Shown in pieces: positions 42,568 through 51,602 of a DNA stretch of 64,000 nucleotides. Position 1 is the stretch's first letter. Each line of letters begins with the position of its first letter. The stretch comes from Sphingomonas swuensis (GTDB taxonomy: Bacteria; Pseudomonadota; Alphaproteobacteria; Sphingomonadales; Sphingomonadaceae), in the NCBI RefSeq assembly GCF_039538045.1, contig NZ_BAABBQ010000001.1, forward strand, positions 766,001 to 830,000, read 5' to 3'. Below the pieces are notes generated by a model. It was given only the letters and a program-made list of their open reading frames with translations, did no database searches and was not told the DNA's origin. Position numbers and translations under genes: made by a program.

Positions 42568-43766
42568 TTGGCGTCGAGCGCGGTGAAGGCGGGTGCCGCC
42601 TCGAGCCGGCCCTGGCTCGCTCCCTCAGCCCGGGCGATGTAGCCGCGGCTCTTCTCGACCTCGTTGCCGAGCGTGTTGACCGTCTGCTTCATGTTCTCGA
42701 GCGCCTTCAGCTTGAAGGTGTCGATCGAATCCATCGTGTCGTAGATGTTCTGGAACGCCCGCTGCAGCGTCTCAAGCGGGATGGTCGAGCTCGCCGCCTG
42801 CTCGTGGATCGCCGCCGACTGGGTCTTCAGCATCGAGCCGGTCGAGTCGATCATGTTGGCGGTAGTCGTGTTGAGCGCGCCGATCTGCTCGAGCACCAGT
42901 TTCTGGTTGGTCAGTGCCTGCGCGACGGTCACAGCGGTGCGAAGCGCCGCCACCGTGGTGGTCGAGGCGCGGTCGACGCCCTTCACCAGCTCGACATTGT
43001 TCTTCTTGACGATGTCGAGCGCGAGATAGCCCTGCACCGTGACCGCCATCTGGGTGAGGAGATCGGTGGTCCGCTGGCGGGTGTAGAAGAGCGCGGTCTC
43101 GCGGATCGCCTTCGCCTTGGCCGGTTCGGTCGCGTCGAGTTCGTTGGCCTTGTCCTCGAGCTTGGCATCGAGCGCCTTGGAGATGTGGATCATCTGCTCG
43201 AGCCGATGCATCGTCTTCCACAGGTTGGCGCGCTCGGTGTCGATCGCCGCATTGTCCATCAGCAGCTCGTCCTTGCCGTTGGCCAGGCTTCCGAGGATCT
43301 GCTGGATGTGGGTCTGCGAGCTGCGATACTTGTCGAAGTAGCGGTCGATCCGGTTGCCCATCGGGATGATCCCGAGGAACTTGCGGGGCACGCTCGCGCC
43401 CTTGGGATCGAGTGCCTCAACCGTCCGCCGAAGCTCGGTGAGATCGGCGCCGATGCCCGTGTCCTTGTCGATCGCCTTCACCGGCCGGTCGAGGAAACGG
43501 TTGGAGGCGCCCGCCGCCTCGGCGATCTCCTTCCGGCCCATCGCGGTCAGCTGGTCGACTTTCTTGCCGAACTCAGGGCTGTTTGCATCCAGCGCGACCA
43601 GTTCCGACACGAAGCTGTCGACCTTGCTCTCGAGTTCGGTCCGCTCGCCATCCTTGAGCGGCACGAGGCCAGCGGCCTCCTGCGCCACCACGGGCTGCAG
43701 CACTTCGGGCGGCTCCAGCTTGAGCTTGGTCGCGGTGGTGGTCTCGGCTGCGGTCGTCGCCATCAT
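42564..43766 (-). CDS. telA: TelA-family toxic anion resistance protein
   Basis: 400 residues, almost entirely helical. KFLGIIPMGNRIDRYFDKYRSSQTHIQQILGSLANGKDEL and NLWKTMHRLEQMIHISKALDAKLED are the TelA hallmark; VDRASTTTVAALRTAVTVAQALTNQKLVLEQI follows. Known for tellurite tolerance on plasmids; chromosomal copies are linked to membrane or cell-surface stress with XpaC-like partners. ATG choice: 43766 or 43763 (double ATG after AAGGGGAGA); an upstream ATG at 43790 has a weaker site. Confidence 0.9.
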   Translation of the reverse strand: MMATTAAETTTATKLKLEPPEVLQPVVAQEAAGLVPLKDGERTELESKVDSFVSELVALDANSPEFGKKVDQLTAMGRKEIAEAAGASNRFLDRPVKAIDKDTGIGADLTELRRTVEALDPKGASVPRKFLGIIPMGNRIDRYFDKYRSSQTHIQQILGSLANGKDELLMDNAAIDTERANLWKTMHRLEQMIHISKALDAKLEDKANELDATEPAKAKAIRETALFYTRQRTTDLLTQMAVTVQGYLALDIVKKNNVELVKGVDRASTTTVAALRTAVTVAQALTNQKLVLEQIGALNTTTANMIDSTGSMLKTQSAAIHEQAASSTIPLETLQRAFQNIYDTMDSIDTFKLKALENMKQTVNTLGNEVEKSRGYIARAEGASQGRLEAAPAFTALDAK

Positions 43767-43960
43767 TCTCCCCTTCTCGAGCACCGTCATGGCGGTGGAC
43801 CCGCCACGGCGCAAGAAGCTCACTGTATTGTAGGTCTAGCACAGTGACGCTTCAAGACGGCAGCGCGTCAACGGCACGTTAACCGCATCTTCAAGGACTT
43901 CGCTCACCTTGTTGGTCGTAGAGCGGACGCAACCGTTCCCACTTTTCCGCGAGGAACCGA

Positions 43961-45307
43961 ATGCTGCGACTGCTTAAGAAGCTCCGGCGCGACGAGCGGG
44001 GCAACATCCTGATCATCACTGCGGCGGCCATGCCGCTGCTGCTGGCAGGGGCCGGGCTCGCCACCGACACGATCCAATGGGCGCTGTGGAAGCGCCAGCT
44101 CCAGCGTGCCGCCGACTCCGCCGCCATCGCCGGAGTCTACGAGCGCAACGCTACAGCAATGGGCGCGGATACGGGCGTCGTCGCCGCGGTCAATCGCGAC
44201 CTCGCCCTCAACCAGCATGCCGGAATCCTGCTCGGATCGCCTGAAGTCGACACCTCGATCGAGGATACGCCGGCACCCGATCGGCGGACCAACCAGGTCG
44301 AAGTGACTCTCAAGTTGCAGAAGGCGCTGCCGTTCAGCTCCTTCTTCATGAGCGCGGCGCCGGTGATCACCGTCAGGGCCCGCGCGGCGAGCGTGCCGGG
44401 GGCCGGCGAATATTGCGTGATCGCGCTCGACAGCCGCGACGTGGTCGGCGCCGACATCGGCGGCAGCACGACAGTCGATCTGGGCAACTGCTGCCTGATC
44501 GCCAACAGCACGCACAGCAACCAGGCCTTCAAGAACACCGGCGACGGCTCGACCGTCACGGCGGGCTGCATCGCGGCCGTTGGCGGCGTCGAATATTCCA
44601 AGTCGGCCAACTGGAAGGTGAAGAACTACTATCCGTACAGCGAGCCGGCGGCGGATCCCTATGCCAATCTTCCAACGCCGACGAGCGCGAATTGCGACGG
44701 CTCCCCGATCACCATCTCGTCCAAGCAGGCGGATTACCCGATCGACCGGGCGGCTTCCGGTGAGGACACCGGCAAGATCATCTGCATCAATGGCGGGTTC
44801 GACGTGAAAGGGGCGCTGACGCTTGGCGCCGGTACCTACGTCATCAACACGAGCAGCGACAAAGACGACCTGACGATGAACACGACGGGTGCCAGCATCA
44901 CCTGTGACGGCTGCACCATCATCATGACCAACTTCACCAACCGGGCCCAGACCGGCAACTTCCGGTTCACCGGTGGAACCCTCAACGTCAAGGCTCCGAC
45001 GGGAGACGGCGAGCCTTACAAAGGTGTCGCGCTCTACCAGGACCGTATGGCCACCGATGATGGCAAGCGCGGGACGAACCACGTCAACGGCAACAATACG
45101 TCCGGCATTCAGGGCGTGATGTACATGCCCAATCGCTCCCTGCTCTATAACGGCGGCGGCGGCGTCGCGCAGCAGAAGTGCATGCAGATCGTCGCGCGCC
45201 GGGTCGACTTCACCGGCAACAGCGGCTTCAAGATGGGCAGCACCTGTGGCGGGGCCGGGATCACCGGCCAGACCGGTGGCGGCTGGCTCGTCAGGCTGGT
45301 CGCGTGA
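43961..45307 (+). CDS. TadG-like pilus-assembly protein with long surface domain
   Basis: 448 residues. N-terminal Tad motif: DERGNILIITAAAMPLLLAGAGLATDTIQWALWKRQLQRAADSAAIAG (membrane helix near residues 13-35), then a secreted domain of about 370 residues without a von Willebrand factor segment. That part has about ten Cys and repeated Asn/Thr/Gly beta turns (for example INTSSDKDDLTMNTTG, FTGGTLNVKAP), so it may fold as a beta-solenoid. The stop overlaps the next ATG by one base. No Tad motor or secretin gene is nearby. Confidence 0.85.
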   Translation: MLRLLKKLRRDERGNILIITAAAMPLLLAGAGLATDTIQWALWKRQLQRAADSAAIAGVYERNATAMGADTGVVAAVNRDLALNQHAGILLGSPEVDTSIEDTPAPDRRTNQVEVTLKLQKALPFSSFFMSAAPVITVRARAASVPGAGEYCVIALDSRDVVGADIGGSTTVDLGNCCLIANSTHSNQAFKNTGDGSTVTAGCIAAVGGVEYSKSANWKVKNYYPYSEPAADPYANLPTPTSANCDGSPITISSKQADYPIDRAASGEDTGKIICINGGFDVKGALTLGAGTYVINTSSDKDDLTMNTTGASITCDGCTIIMTNFTNRAQTGNFRFTGGTLNVKAPTGDGEPYKGVALYQDRMATDDGKRGTNHVNGNNTSGIQGVMYMPNRSLLYNGGGGVAQQKCMQIVARRVDFTGNSGFKMGSTCGGAGITGQTGGGWLVRLVA

Positions 45308-45789
45308 TGCGCCCGCTACGTCATCTTGGCCGCGACGAGCAAGGTGCCGCGATCATCGAGCTCGCACTCTGCGCACCGATCCTGGCCGCACTCGTCATGG
45401 GCGCCTCCGACCTCGGCCTTGCCTACAGCCGCAAGCTTGCGCTCGAGCAGGGCGCGCAGCGTGCGGTCGAAAAGGTCATGCAGACGACCCAGCTGGCGAC
45501 GGTGCAGACGACCATTGCCGACGAGGTCGCGCTTCAGGCCGGCGTGAATGCCAGCCAGGTCACCGTCACTTTCCCAAAATATTGCGATGGTCGCAGATTG
45601 CCCGACAAAGGCCGTGACGCCGACGGCTTCGCCATCGGCTCCTGCGAAGCCGGCGAGAAAGCATCGCACTACATCCAGGTCGACGTGCACGAAGAATATG
45701 ACCCCCTGTTTCCGACCATCCCGATCGGGGTCAAGCTCGCCAACGGGAACTATCTGGTCACCGCGTCGGCAGGAATGAGGACGAAATGA
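45307..45789 (+). CDS. TadE-like pseudopilin
   Basis: 160 residues. EQGAAIIELALCAPILAALVMGASDLGLAYSRKLALEQGAQRAVE is the TadE signature; the helix is followed by an exposed domain with a conserved Cys pair (YCDGRR, GSCEAG). Coupled by 1-nt overlap with TadG-like and by ATGA overlap with the next gene. Probable minor pilin-like protein in the periplasm. Confidence 0.88.
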   Translation: MRPLRHLGRDEQGAAIIELALCAPILAALVMGASDLGLAYSRKLALEQGAQRAVEKVMQTTQLATVQTTIADEVALQAGVNASQVTVTFPKYCDGRRLPDKGRDADGFAIGSCEAGEKASHYIQVDVHEEYDPLFPTIPIGVKLANGNYLVTASAGMRTK

Positions 45790-46517
45790 GCAAGCCCTCC
45801 GTCATTCGCGATAACAGTGGTGCAACGACCGTGGAAATGGCGTTCGCCTTTCCCGTATTCATCGTCATGGTCTGGATGATGGTCCAGGCCGGGCTGGTGT
45901 TCCGCGCGAATTCGGGCATCCAGCATGCGCTCGGGCAGGGCGCACGCTTCGCGACGCTTTACCCCACCCCTGCTGACACCAAGATCGACGAGGCGATGAA
46001 CGCCGCGGTTTACGGCATTGGCCCGGGCGTATTCGCCACCACCGTCACCGATGTTCCCGCCGACGGCTACAAGGACCTTCGGGTTACCTACACCCAGCCG
46101 ACCGACCTCCTGCTCTTCAAGGGGCCGACGATCACCGTCACCAAGTCGAAGCGGGTGTGGATTGCTGGCGGGCTGAGGACGGCGTCAGGCAGCGGGGCTG
46201 GAAGCGAACTGTCGCCAGGCACCCCTGCGCCGTCGCCGACTTCGCCGACGACGCCCACCACGCCGACGACTCCGACGACTCCGACGACGCCGGTTCCGTC
46301 ACCCACGCCGGCTCCGGCTCCGGCCCCATTGCCGACACCCACCCCGACGCCGACTCCCACTCCAACGCCGACTGTCACTCCGACGCCAGCACCTGCGCCA
46401 GCACCAGCGCCAGCTCCGGCACCGTCGCCCGGCAACAGCGGGAACAGCAACGGACAGGGCAACAACGGAAACAATGGGAACGTCAATTGCACCAAGTCGA
46501 ACGGAAAGGCGTGCTAG
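45786..46517 (+). CDS. TadE-like protein with long Thr/Pro/Ala tail
   Basis: 243 residues. The N-terminal helix (SGATTVEMAFAFPVFIVMVWMMVQAGLVFRANSGIQHALGQGARFA) is TadE-like. From about residue 145 the protein is almost only Thr, Pro and Ala (SPTTPTTPTTPT, then PTPTPTPTPTPTPT and APAPAPAPAP), ending in an Asn/Gly-rich stretch and a Cys. Probably an extended, flexible or glycosylated stalk. Its 3' end overlaps the convergent crotonase gene by 4 nt. Confidence 0.82.
   Translation: MSKPSVIRDNSGATTVEMAFAFPVFIVMVWMMVQAGLVFRANSGIQHALGQGARFATLYPTPADTKIDEAMNAAVYGIGPGVFATTVTDVPADGYKDLRVTYTQPTDLLLFKGPTITVTKSKRVWIAGGLRTASGSGAGSELSPGTPAPSPTSPTTPTTPTTPTTPTTPVPSPTPAPAPAPLPTPTPTPTPTPTPTVTPTPAPAPAPAPAPAPSPGNSGNSNGQGNNGNNGNVNCTKSNGKAC
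46230..46435 (+). repeat. Short tandem repeats within the TadE-like tail coding region
   Basis: Repeated ACTCCGACG-type 9-bp units and later ACTCCGACGCC/GCTCCGGCT units encode TPT, PT and AP runs. Such repeats can expand and contract by slippage. Confidence 0.7.
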
Positions 46518-47275
46518 CGGGCTGACCGCGCCGCGAAGAAGCTGGTGATGGCGTGCCTGACCTCGTCGGAGGTCAGGCGCTCCGAGAAGTGACCATTCTC
46601 CCACTCCATCCGCTCGAGGATCTCGTCGTGTGCCTGGCCGCGTAGCAGCCGCTGGGTAAGGCGTACCGCCTCGGTCGGGCGGGACAGAAGCATGGCGACC
46701 ACTCGGTCGAGGGTCTCGCCCAACGTTCCTCCGGCCGCGCGATGGGTGACGAGGCCGAAGCGTTCGGCCTCGTCGACGCCGAAGGCCTCGCCGAGCAGGA
46801 GGTACTTCGCCGCGAGCTGACGCCCGGCAAGGCGCGGGAGGATCAAGGAGCTGGCAGCCTCGGGCACCAGGCCAAGCTCGGTGAAGGGCATCTTGAAGCG
46901 GGTGCCTTCCTCCGCGACGACCAGGTCGCAGTGGAACAGCATGGTGGTGCCGATCCCGACCGCATTGCCGTGAACGGCGGCGATCAGCGGCACCTTGTTG
47001 GTCGCGAGTGCACGCAGCAGACGCCACACCGGAATGTCGGTCTGCCCGTCCTGCGGCATCTCCTTCATGAAGTCGGCAAGGTCGTTGCCGCCGGTGAAGT
47101 CGACGCCTTCGCCCTCGAGGGTAATGACCCGCAACTCCGGATCGTCCTGTGCGCTGGAGATGGCGTCGGCGAGAGCGGCATACATTGCCACGGTAATGGC
47201 ATTGCGGCGCTCGGGCCGGTTCAGCGCGATTCGCAGGTGAGGTCCGCGACGTTCGATGAGGACATGTTCGGTCAT
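46514..47275 (-). CDS. Enoyl-CoA hydratase/isomerase (crotonase)
   Basis: 253 residues. [17 protein letters not shown] and the oxyanion-hole block [45 protein letters not shown] are visible. The PEAASS segment resembles the catalytic Glu region of 3,2-enoyl-CoA isomerases, so an isomerase is as likely as a hydratase. It is not the methylglutaconyl-CoA hydratase missing from the leucine set, as far as can be judged. Convergent with the TadE-like gene. Confidence 0.82.
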   Translation of the reverse strand: MTEHVLIERRGPHLRIALNRPERRNAITVAMYAALADAISSAQDDPELRVITLEGEGVDFTGGNDLADFMKEMPQDGQTDIPVWRLLRALATNKVPLIAAVHGNAVGIGTTMLFHCDLVVAEEGTRFKMPFTELGLVPEAASSLILPRLAGRQLAAKYLLLGEAFGVDEAERFGLVTHRAAGGTLGETLDRVVAMLLSRPTEAVRLTQRLLRGQAHDEILERMEWENGHFSERLTSDEVRHAITSFFAARSAR

Positions 47276-47335
47276 GGACGCTGTTGTGCCGCCCCGCTAA
47301 GCGCAGGGCAACCGCACTCGAGGATCATAGAAGCC

Positions 47336-47989
47336 ATGAAGTTCTTCGCCGATACCGCCGATCTCGCCGACATCCGGGAGCTGATGGACAGCGGTCTCCT
47401 CGATGGCGTGACCACCAACCCGAGCCTGATCATGAAGTCGGGCGGCGACTTCATCGAGACGGTGACCGAGATCGCGCGCATCTGCCCCGGCCCGGTCTCC
47501 GCCGAGGTGGTCGCACTCAATCATGCCGAAATGATGCGCGAAGCCGAGGTGCTTCGGAAAATCGCCGAGAACATCACCATCAAGGTCCCGCTGACCCTCG
47601 ACGGGCTCAAGACCTGCAAGGCGCTGAGCGGCGAGGGGACGATGGTCAATGTGACTTTGTGCTTCTCGGCCAACCAGGCATTGCTCGCCGCCAAGGCGGG
47701 AGCGACCTTCGTTTCGCCGTTCGTCGGTCGTCACGACGACGTCGGCTATCCGGGCATGGAGCTCATCGCCGACATCCGGATGATCTACGACAATTACGAT
47801 TTCGGCACCGAAATCCTGGTCGCCAGCGTCCGTAATCCGATCCACGTCCACGAGAGCGCCAAGCTCGGCGCCGACGTGATGACCGCGCCGCCCTCGGTCA
47901 TCAAGGCGCTTTTCAACCATCCGCTGACCGACAAGGGCATCGCCGGCTTCCTCAAGGACTGGGAAGCGACCGGGCAGAAGATCGGCTGA
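47336..47989 (+). CDS. Transaldolase / fructose-6-phosphate aldolase family
   Basis: 217 residues. [32 protein letters not shown] and the Schiff-base Lys in [12 protein letters not shown] are the small (class 3/4) transaldolase markers; length and the [11 protein letters not shown] block fit. A longer open frame starting at 46742 is an antisense shadow of the crotonase. Catalyses transfer of dihydroxyacetone units in the pentose phosphate pathway. Confidence 0.92.
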   Translation: MKFFADTADLADIRELMDSGLLDGVTTNPSLIMKSGGDFIETVTEIARICPGPVSAEVVALNHAEMMREAEVLRKIAENITIKVPLTLDGLKTCKALSGEGTMVNVTLCFSANQALLAAKAGATFVSPFVGRHDDVGYPGMELIADIRMIYDNYDFGTEILVASVRNPIHVHESAKLGADVMTAPPSVIKALFNHPLTDKGIAGFLKDWEATGQKIG

Positions 47990-48033
47990 TCAAGGGCACT
48001 GGACGTTAACCTTCCCGCGCCTAGACTTGCGGC

Positions 48034-48591
48034 ATGGGACAACTCCTCTCCTTCGAGGATCATGCACTCGCCCGCCTCCGCGCGCGCGCCGAGGCGGCCG
48101 AGGAAGCGCGCGAGGACCTGCTCGCCTTTGCTCGCGGGCAGAGCGGGGCCGTCGCGGCCATCCACCAGGCGGTATTGGCCGGGATGGAGGCATCCAGCTT
48201 CGAGCATCTGCTGCACATCGTGGTGCAGGAATGGCCGCTGATTCTCGGGCTTGATGCGGTCGCGCTCGGGCTGATCGTCGGCAAGCGCGGCTTCCGGGTC
48301 GACAGCAGCGGGGTGCAGCATACCGAGGCGGCGCTGCTCCGGCAGTGGCTCGCCGCTGCAGAGCCCGTCGAGCTTCGCACCGTGATCCGCGGTCATGCCC
48401 TGTTCGGACCGGCCTGCGACCTCATTCGCGCGGAAGCCCTGGTACGCCTGCCCGATGCGCTGCCCGAGACCCTGCTCCTGCTCGGCCAGCGCGAGGAGCA
48501 GCCACTCGACGCGCGTCACGGGTCCGAACTGCTGCTGTTCCTCGGCGCGGCGCTTGGCGCTATGCTCCGCCGGTGGACGCTGATCGACTGA
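48034..48591 (+). CDS. DUF484 family protein
   Basis: 185 residues. The GAF-like DUF484 pattern is visible (LLAFARGQSGAVAAIHQAVLAGMEASSFEHLLHIV, then WPLILGLDAVALGLIV and LLLLGQREEQPLDARHGSELLLFLGAALGAMLRRW). Function unknown, but the gene is often next to xerC, as here. Its last 19 nt overlap the xerC start. Confidence 0.85.
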   Translation: MGQLLSFEDHALARLRARAEAAEEAREDLLAFARGQSGAVAAIHQAVLAGMEASSFEHLLHIVVQEWPLILGLDAVALGLIVGKRGFRVDSSGVQHTEAALLRQWLAAAEPVELRTVIRGHALFGPACDLIRAEALVRLPDALPETLLLLGQREEQPLDARHGSELLLFLGAALGAMLRRWTLID

Positions 48592-49493
48592 CCGAGACGC
48601 GGGCGCTTGCCGTCCGCTTCGACCAAGTGCTTCGGCTCGATCGGCGGCGCAGCCCGCACACCGCACGCGCCTACGTCGCCACCGCGCATCGCCTGATCGA
48701 CTTCCTTTCCGGCTACCATGGCGAACCGCCGAGCCCGTCTTCGCTGCTCGCCCTGCCGCCCGCCGATCTTCGGGCCTTCCTGGCAGCCCGGAGAGGCGAG
48801 GGGCTCGGTCCCGCGGCCGCAGCGCGCGAGATGTCCGCCGCCCGTGCCTTCCTGCGCTTTGCCGCCGAGCAGCAGGGGGAGATTCCGGCCCTGCCCAAGG
48901 TCCGGGCTCCCAAGCGCCCACGAACCCTCCCACGTCCCGCGGCGCCCGCCGACGCGGTCGCACTCGCCGAGGAGACCGGGGCGATGGCACGGTCAGAGTG
49001 GATCGCCGCTCGCGATACCGCGCTGCTGCTCCTACTCTACGGATCGGGCCTGCGGATTTCCGAAGCCTTGGCCCTGCCCGCCAGCGTCCATCCGCTCGGC
49101 GGGACCGTTCGCGTTCTGGGCAAGCGCGGCAAGACGCGCGTGGTGCCGGTCCTTCCGCTCGTCGCCGCGGCCGTCACCGATTATGTCCGGCTCTGTCCGT
49201 GGCCGCTGGAGCGCGACCTGCCGCTGTTCCGCGGCGCCAAGGGCGGACCGCTCAGCGCCGACGTGGTCCGCCGGGCGGTGGCGCTGGCGCGGCGCCAGCT
49301 CGGGCTTGACGACCGGCTGACGCCACATGCGCTTCGCCACAGCTTCGCGACTCATCTGCTCGCCGGGGGCGCCGACCTGCGCACGCTTCAGGAATTGCTC
49401 GGGCATGCGAGCCTGTCATCGACCCAGATCTACACGGCGGTGGACGCCGCGCATCTGCTCGACGTCTACCGGACCGCGCATCCGCGAGCGTGA
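48573..49493 (+). CDS. xerC: Tyrosine recombinase XerC
   Basis: 306 residues. Catalytic Arg in GSGLRISEAL, HxxR in TPHALRHSFATHLL and Tyr in SSTQIYT, with the SAM-like N-terminal domain. Resolves chromosome dimers at dif with XerD. GTG start at 48573 (DADRLTETRA); overlap with DUF484 indicates coupling. A chromosomal housekeeping enzyme, not evidence of an integron or phage. Confidence 0.93.
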   Translation: MDADRLTETRALAVRFDQVLRLDRRRSPHTARAYVATAHRLIDFLSGYHGEPPSPSSLLALPPADLRAFLAARRGEGLGPAAAAREMSAARAFLRFAAEQQGEIPALPKVRAPKRPRTLPRPAAPADAVALAEETGAMARSEWIAARDTALLLLLYGSGLRISEALALPASVHPLGGTVRVLGKRGKTRVVPVLPLVAAAVTDYVRLCPWPLERDLPLFRGAKGGPLSADVVRRAVALARRQLGLDDRLTPHALRHSFATHLLAGGADLRTLQELLGHASLSSTQIYTAVDAAHLLDVYRTAHPRA

Positions 49494-49646
49494 TCGGGGT
49501 CGTCGAGACGGCGACACTGTGTGGGGATTCAGGACCAGCCGCCTCGACAGTCCCGGACTGAAGGGGAGGGGCTTAACGGGGCGCTAAACAGCCGAATTGG
49601 TCCGAATGGCCCTCAGCCAAACGGCCGAAAGCTCATCCATTTCGGA

Positions 49647-50246
49647 TCACTCATCCGGCTGGAAGCGGATCACCCGCCAGACATAGCCGACCAGCAGCAC
49701 GACCAGGATGGCGTTGCTGACGGGCCCGAGCCACTCGTCGACCTCGGTGAACTGACCGCGCAGTTCGTAGCCCGCAAAGGCGAGGGCGGCGGTCCAGCCG
49801 GCCGTGCCGATGGTCGAGGCGATGCAGAAGGTCTTGAACCGCATCTTGAGCAGCCCGGCCGGAACCGAGACGAGGCTCCGAACCGTCGGGAGCATGCGCC
49901 CGAGAAAGACGAAGAAGGTGCCGTTCGCCTTGAACCAGCGCTCGGCTCGCTCGACCTCCTCCCAGTTCATGGTGACCCAGCGACCGTAGCGGTCGATCAG
50001 CGGCTTCAGGCGAATGATCCCGAGGGCGCGGGCGGCAAGGTACCAGACGATGTTGCCGAGCATCGCGCCGGCAGTCCCGCTGGCGATCACGCCGCCAAGG
50101 CTCATGCTGCCCTTGGCCGCGGCAACGCCCGCAACCGGCATGATCACCTCCGAGGGGATCGGCGGGAAGACCGTTTCGAGGAACATCAGGAACCCGACCG
50201 CAAGGTAGCCGGACTGCTCGATCATGCGGATGACCCAGTCACCCAC
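49647..50246 (-). CDS. DedA family membrane protein
   Basis: 199 residues, about five membrane helices. FLETVFPPIPSEVIMPVAG is the DedA acidic/amphipathic motif and FVFLGRMLPTVRSLVSVPAG the second re-entrant signature with conserved Arg. Family members affect lipid scrambling and membrane potential. GTG 50246 overlaps the gshB stop by 8 nt; ATG 50225 is an alternative. Confidence 0.9.
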   Translation of the reverse strand: MGDWVIRMIEQSGYLAVGFLMFLETVFPPIPSEVIMPVAGVAAAKGSMSLGGVIASGTAGAMLGNIVWYLAARALGIIRLKPLIDRYGRWVTMNWEEVERAERWFKANGTFFVFLGRMLPTVRSLVSVPAGLLKMRFKTFCIASTIGTAGWTAALAFAGYELRGQFTEVDEWLGPVSNAILVVLLVGYVWRVIRFQPDE

Positions 50247-51204
50247 GGGTGTTAGCTTCCCTGGCGAGCTTGGCCTCGATCGCGTCCCAGATGAGCGAGG
50301 CGCTGTCGATCCCGTCGAAGCGGTCGAGCGCCACCAGCCCGGTCGGCGAGGTCACGTTGATCTCGGTCAGCATGCCGCCGATCACGTCGATCCCGACGAA
50401 TAGCAGGCCGCGCGCCTTGAGCTCGGGGCCGAGCGCGGCGCAGATCTCGCGCTCGCGGGCGCTGAGCTCGGTGCGGTGAGCGGTCCCGCCCGCCGCGAGG
50501 TTCGATCGGATCTCGCCGTCGCCGGGCACCCGGTTGATGGCGCCGATCGGCTCGCCGTCGACGAGGATGATCCGCTTGTCGCCCTCGCTGACTGCCGGAA
50601 GGAAGGCCTGCGCGATGAAGGGCTCTTTCCATACATCCGAGAAGAGTTCGGCGAGCGCCTTGAGATTGCTGCCGTCGCGGCCGATCCGGAACACCGCCGC
50701 GCCGGCATTGCCATGCAGGGGCTTGAGGACGATCTCGCCGTGGCGCGCATGGAAAGCGGTCAGTTCGTCGAGGCTGCGTGTGATCAGCGTCGACGGCATG
50801 AAGCGCGCGAAGTCGAGCACGAACAGCTTTTCGGGCGCGCTCCGGACGTTGGCGGGATCGTTCACCACCAGCGTCCTGCCCTCCAGCCGCTCGAGCAAAT
50901 GCGCCGCGGTAATATAAGCGATGTCGAACGGAGGATCCTGGCGCATGAGAACGACGTCGATGTCTTCGACCAAATCGATGACGACCGGCGGCTCGGCGGT
51001 GAAGTGGCCACCGTCCACCCGCTGCACCCGGATCGGAGTCGCAAGCACCCGCACCCGCCCATCCTCGTAGGTGAGGGCGTCGGCGGAGTAATGGAACAGG
51101 CTTGCTCCCCGTGCCTGCGCGGCAAGCATCAGCGCGAAGGTTGAGTCGCCGGCAATGTTGATGGATTCGAGCGGATCCATCTGGACCGCGACGCGCAGGG
51201 TCAT
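50239..51204 (-). CDS. gshB: Glutathione synthase
   Basis: 321 residues, ATP-grasp enzyme joining gamma-glutamylcysteine and glycine. RQDPPFDIAYITAAHLLE, IVLKPLHGNAGAAVFRI and the C-terminal GGMLTEINVTSPTGL are diagnostic. Follows yraN on the same strand. Works with gor, encoded 14 kb upstream. Confidence 0.96.
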   Translation of the reverse strand: MTLRVAVQMDPLESINIAGDSTFALMLAAQARGASLFHYSADALTYEDGRVRVLATPIRVQRVDGGHFTAEPPVVIDLVEDIDVVLMRQDPPFDIAYITAAHLLERLEGRTLVVNDPANVRSAPEKLFVLDFARFMPSTLITRSLDELTAFHARHGEIVLKPLHGNAGAAVFRIGRDGSNLKALAELFSDVWKEPFIAQAFLPAVSEGDKRIILVDGEPIGAINRVPGDGEIRSNLAAGGTAHRTELSAREREICAALGPELKARGLLFVGIDVIGGMLTEINVTSPTGLVALDRFDGIDSASLIWDAIEAKLAREANTRG

Positions 51205-51256
51205 GATTGCTCCCAGGGATGGCTGGCCCGCCCCTTAGTGGGATGCTCGGCTCCTG

Positions 51257-51511
51257 TCATCCGTTCCACACGTCGACCAGATGCCGCGGCCAGCGGCGCG
51301 GGACCATCAGGACGACGTCGATCCGGACGCTGTCCGCCTTGCCGAGGAATCGCGGCAACAGGAGATTGGCGGCATCGGCAACGCGGCGGAGCCGCTGCCG
51401 ATCGAGCGCGATCTCGGCCTGCGCCATGCTGCTGCGGGCCTTGACCTCGACGAAGGCAAGGACCGAGCCGCGCCGGGCGATCAGGTCCACTTCGCCAAGC
51501 CTGGTCTTCAC
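51257..51511 (-). CDS. YraN family protein, start anomalous
   Basis: 84 residues from the first usable codon (GTG 51511). The endonuclease-like core GEVDLIARRGSVLAFVEVKAR is intact. However, the reading frame is open further upstream and clearly encodes the expected N-terminal part (EQRGRRAETLAAWYLRLKGW, codons about 51592-51533), without any ATG, GTG or TTG. A one-base frameshift near 51590-51600 would join it to the frame that begins CTG ACC GCG CCC. So this may be a frameshifted gene, a CTG-started gene or an assembly error. Role of YraN is not established. Confidence 0.6.
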   Translation of the reverse strand: MKTRLGEVDLIARRGSVLAFVEVKARSSMAQAEIALDRQRLRRVADAANLLLPRFLGKADSVRIDVVLMVPRRWPRHLVDVWNG

Positions 51512-51602
51512 CCGTCGCCCGAGGATCGTCCAACCCTTGAGCCGCAGATACCATGCGGCGAGCGTCTCCGCCCGCCGTCCACGTTGTTCGGCCTGGGCGC
51601 GG

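Noticed and set aside
48573..49493. XerC as sign of an integron, phage or island
   Set aside because: It is directly coupled to DUF484, the normal housekeeping arrangement, and no attachment site or cargo was seen.
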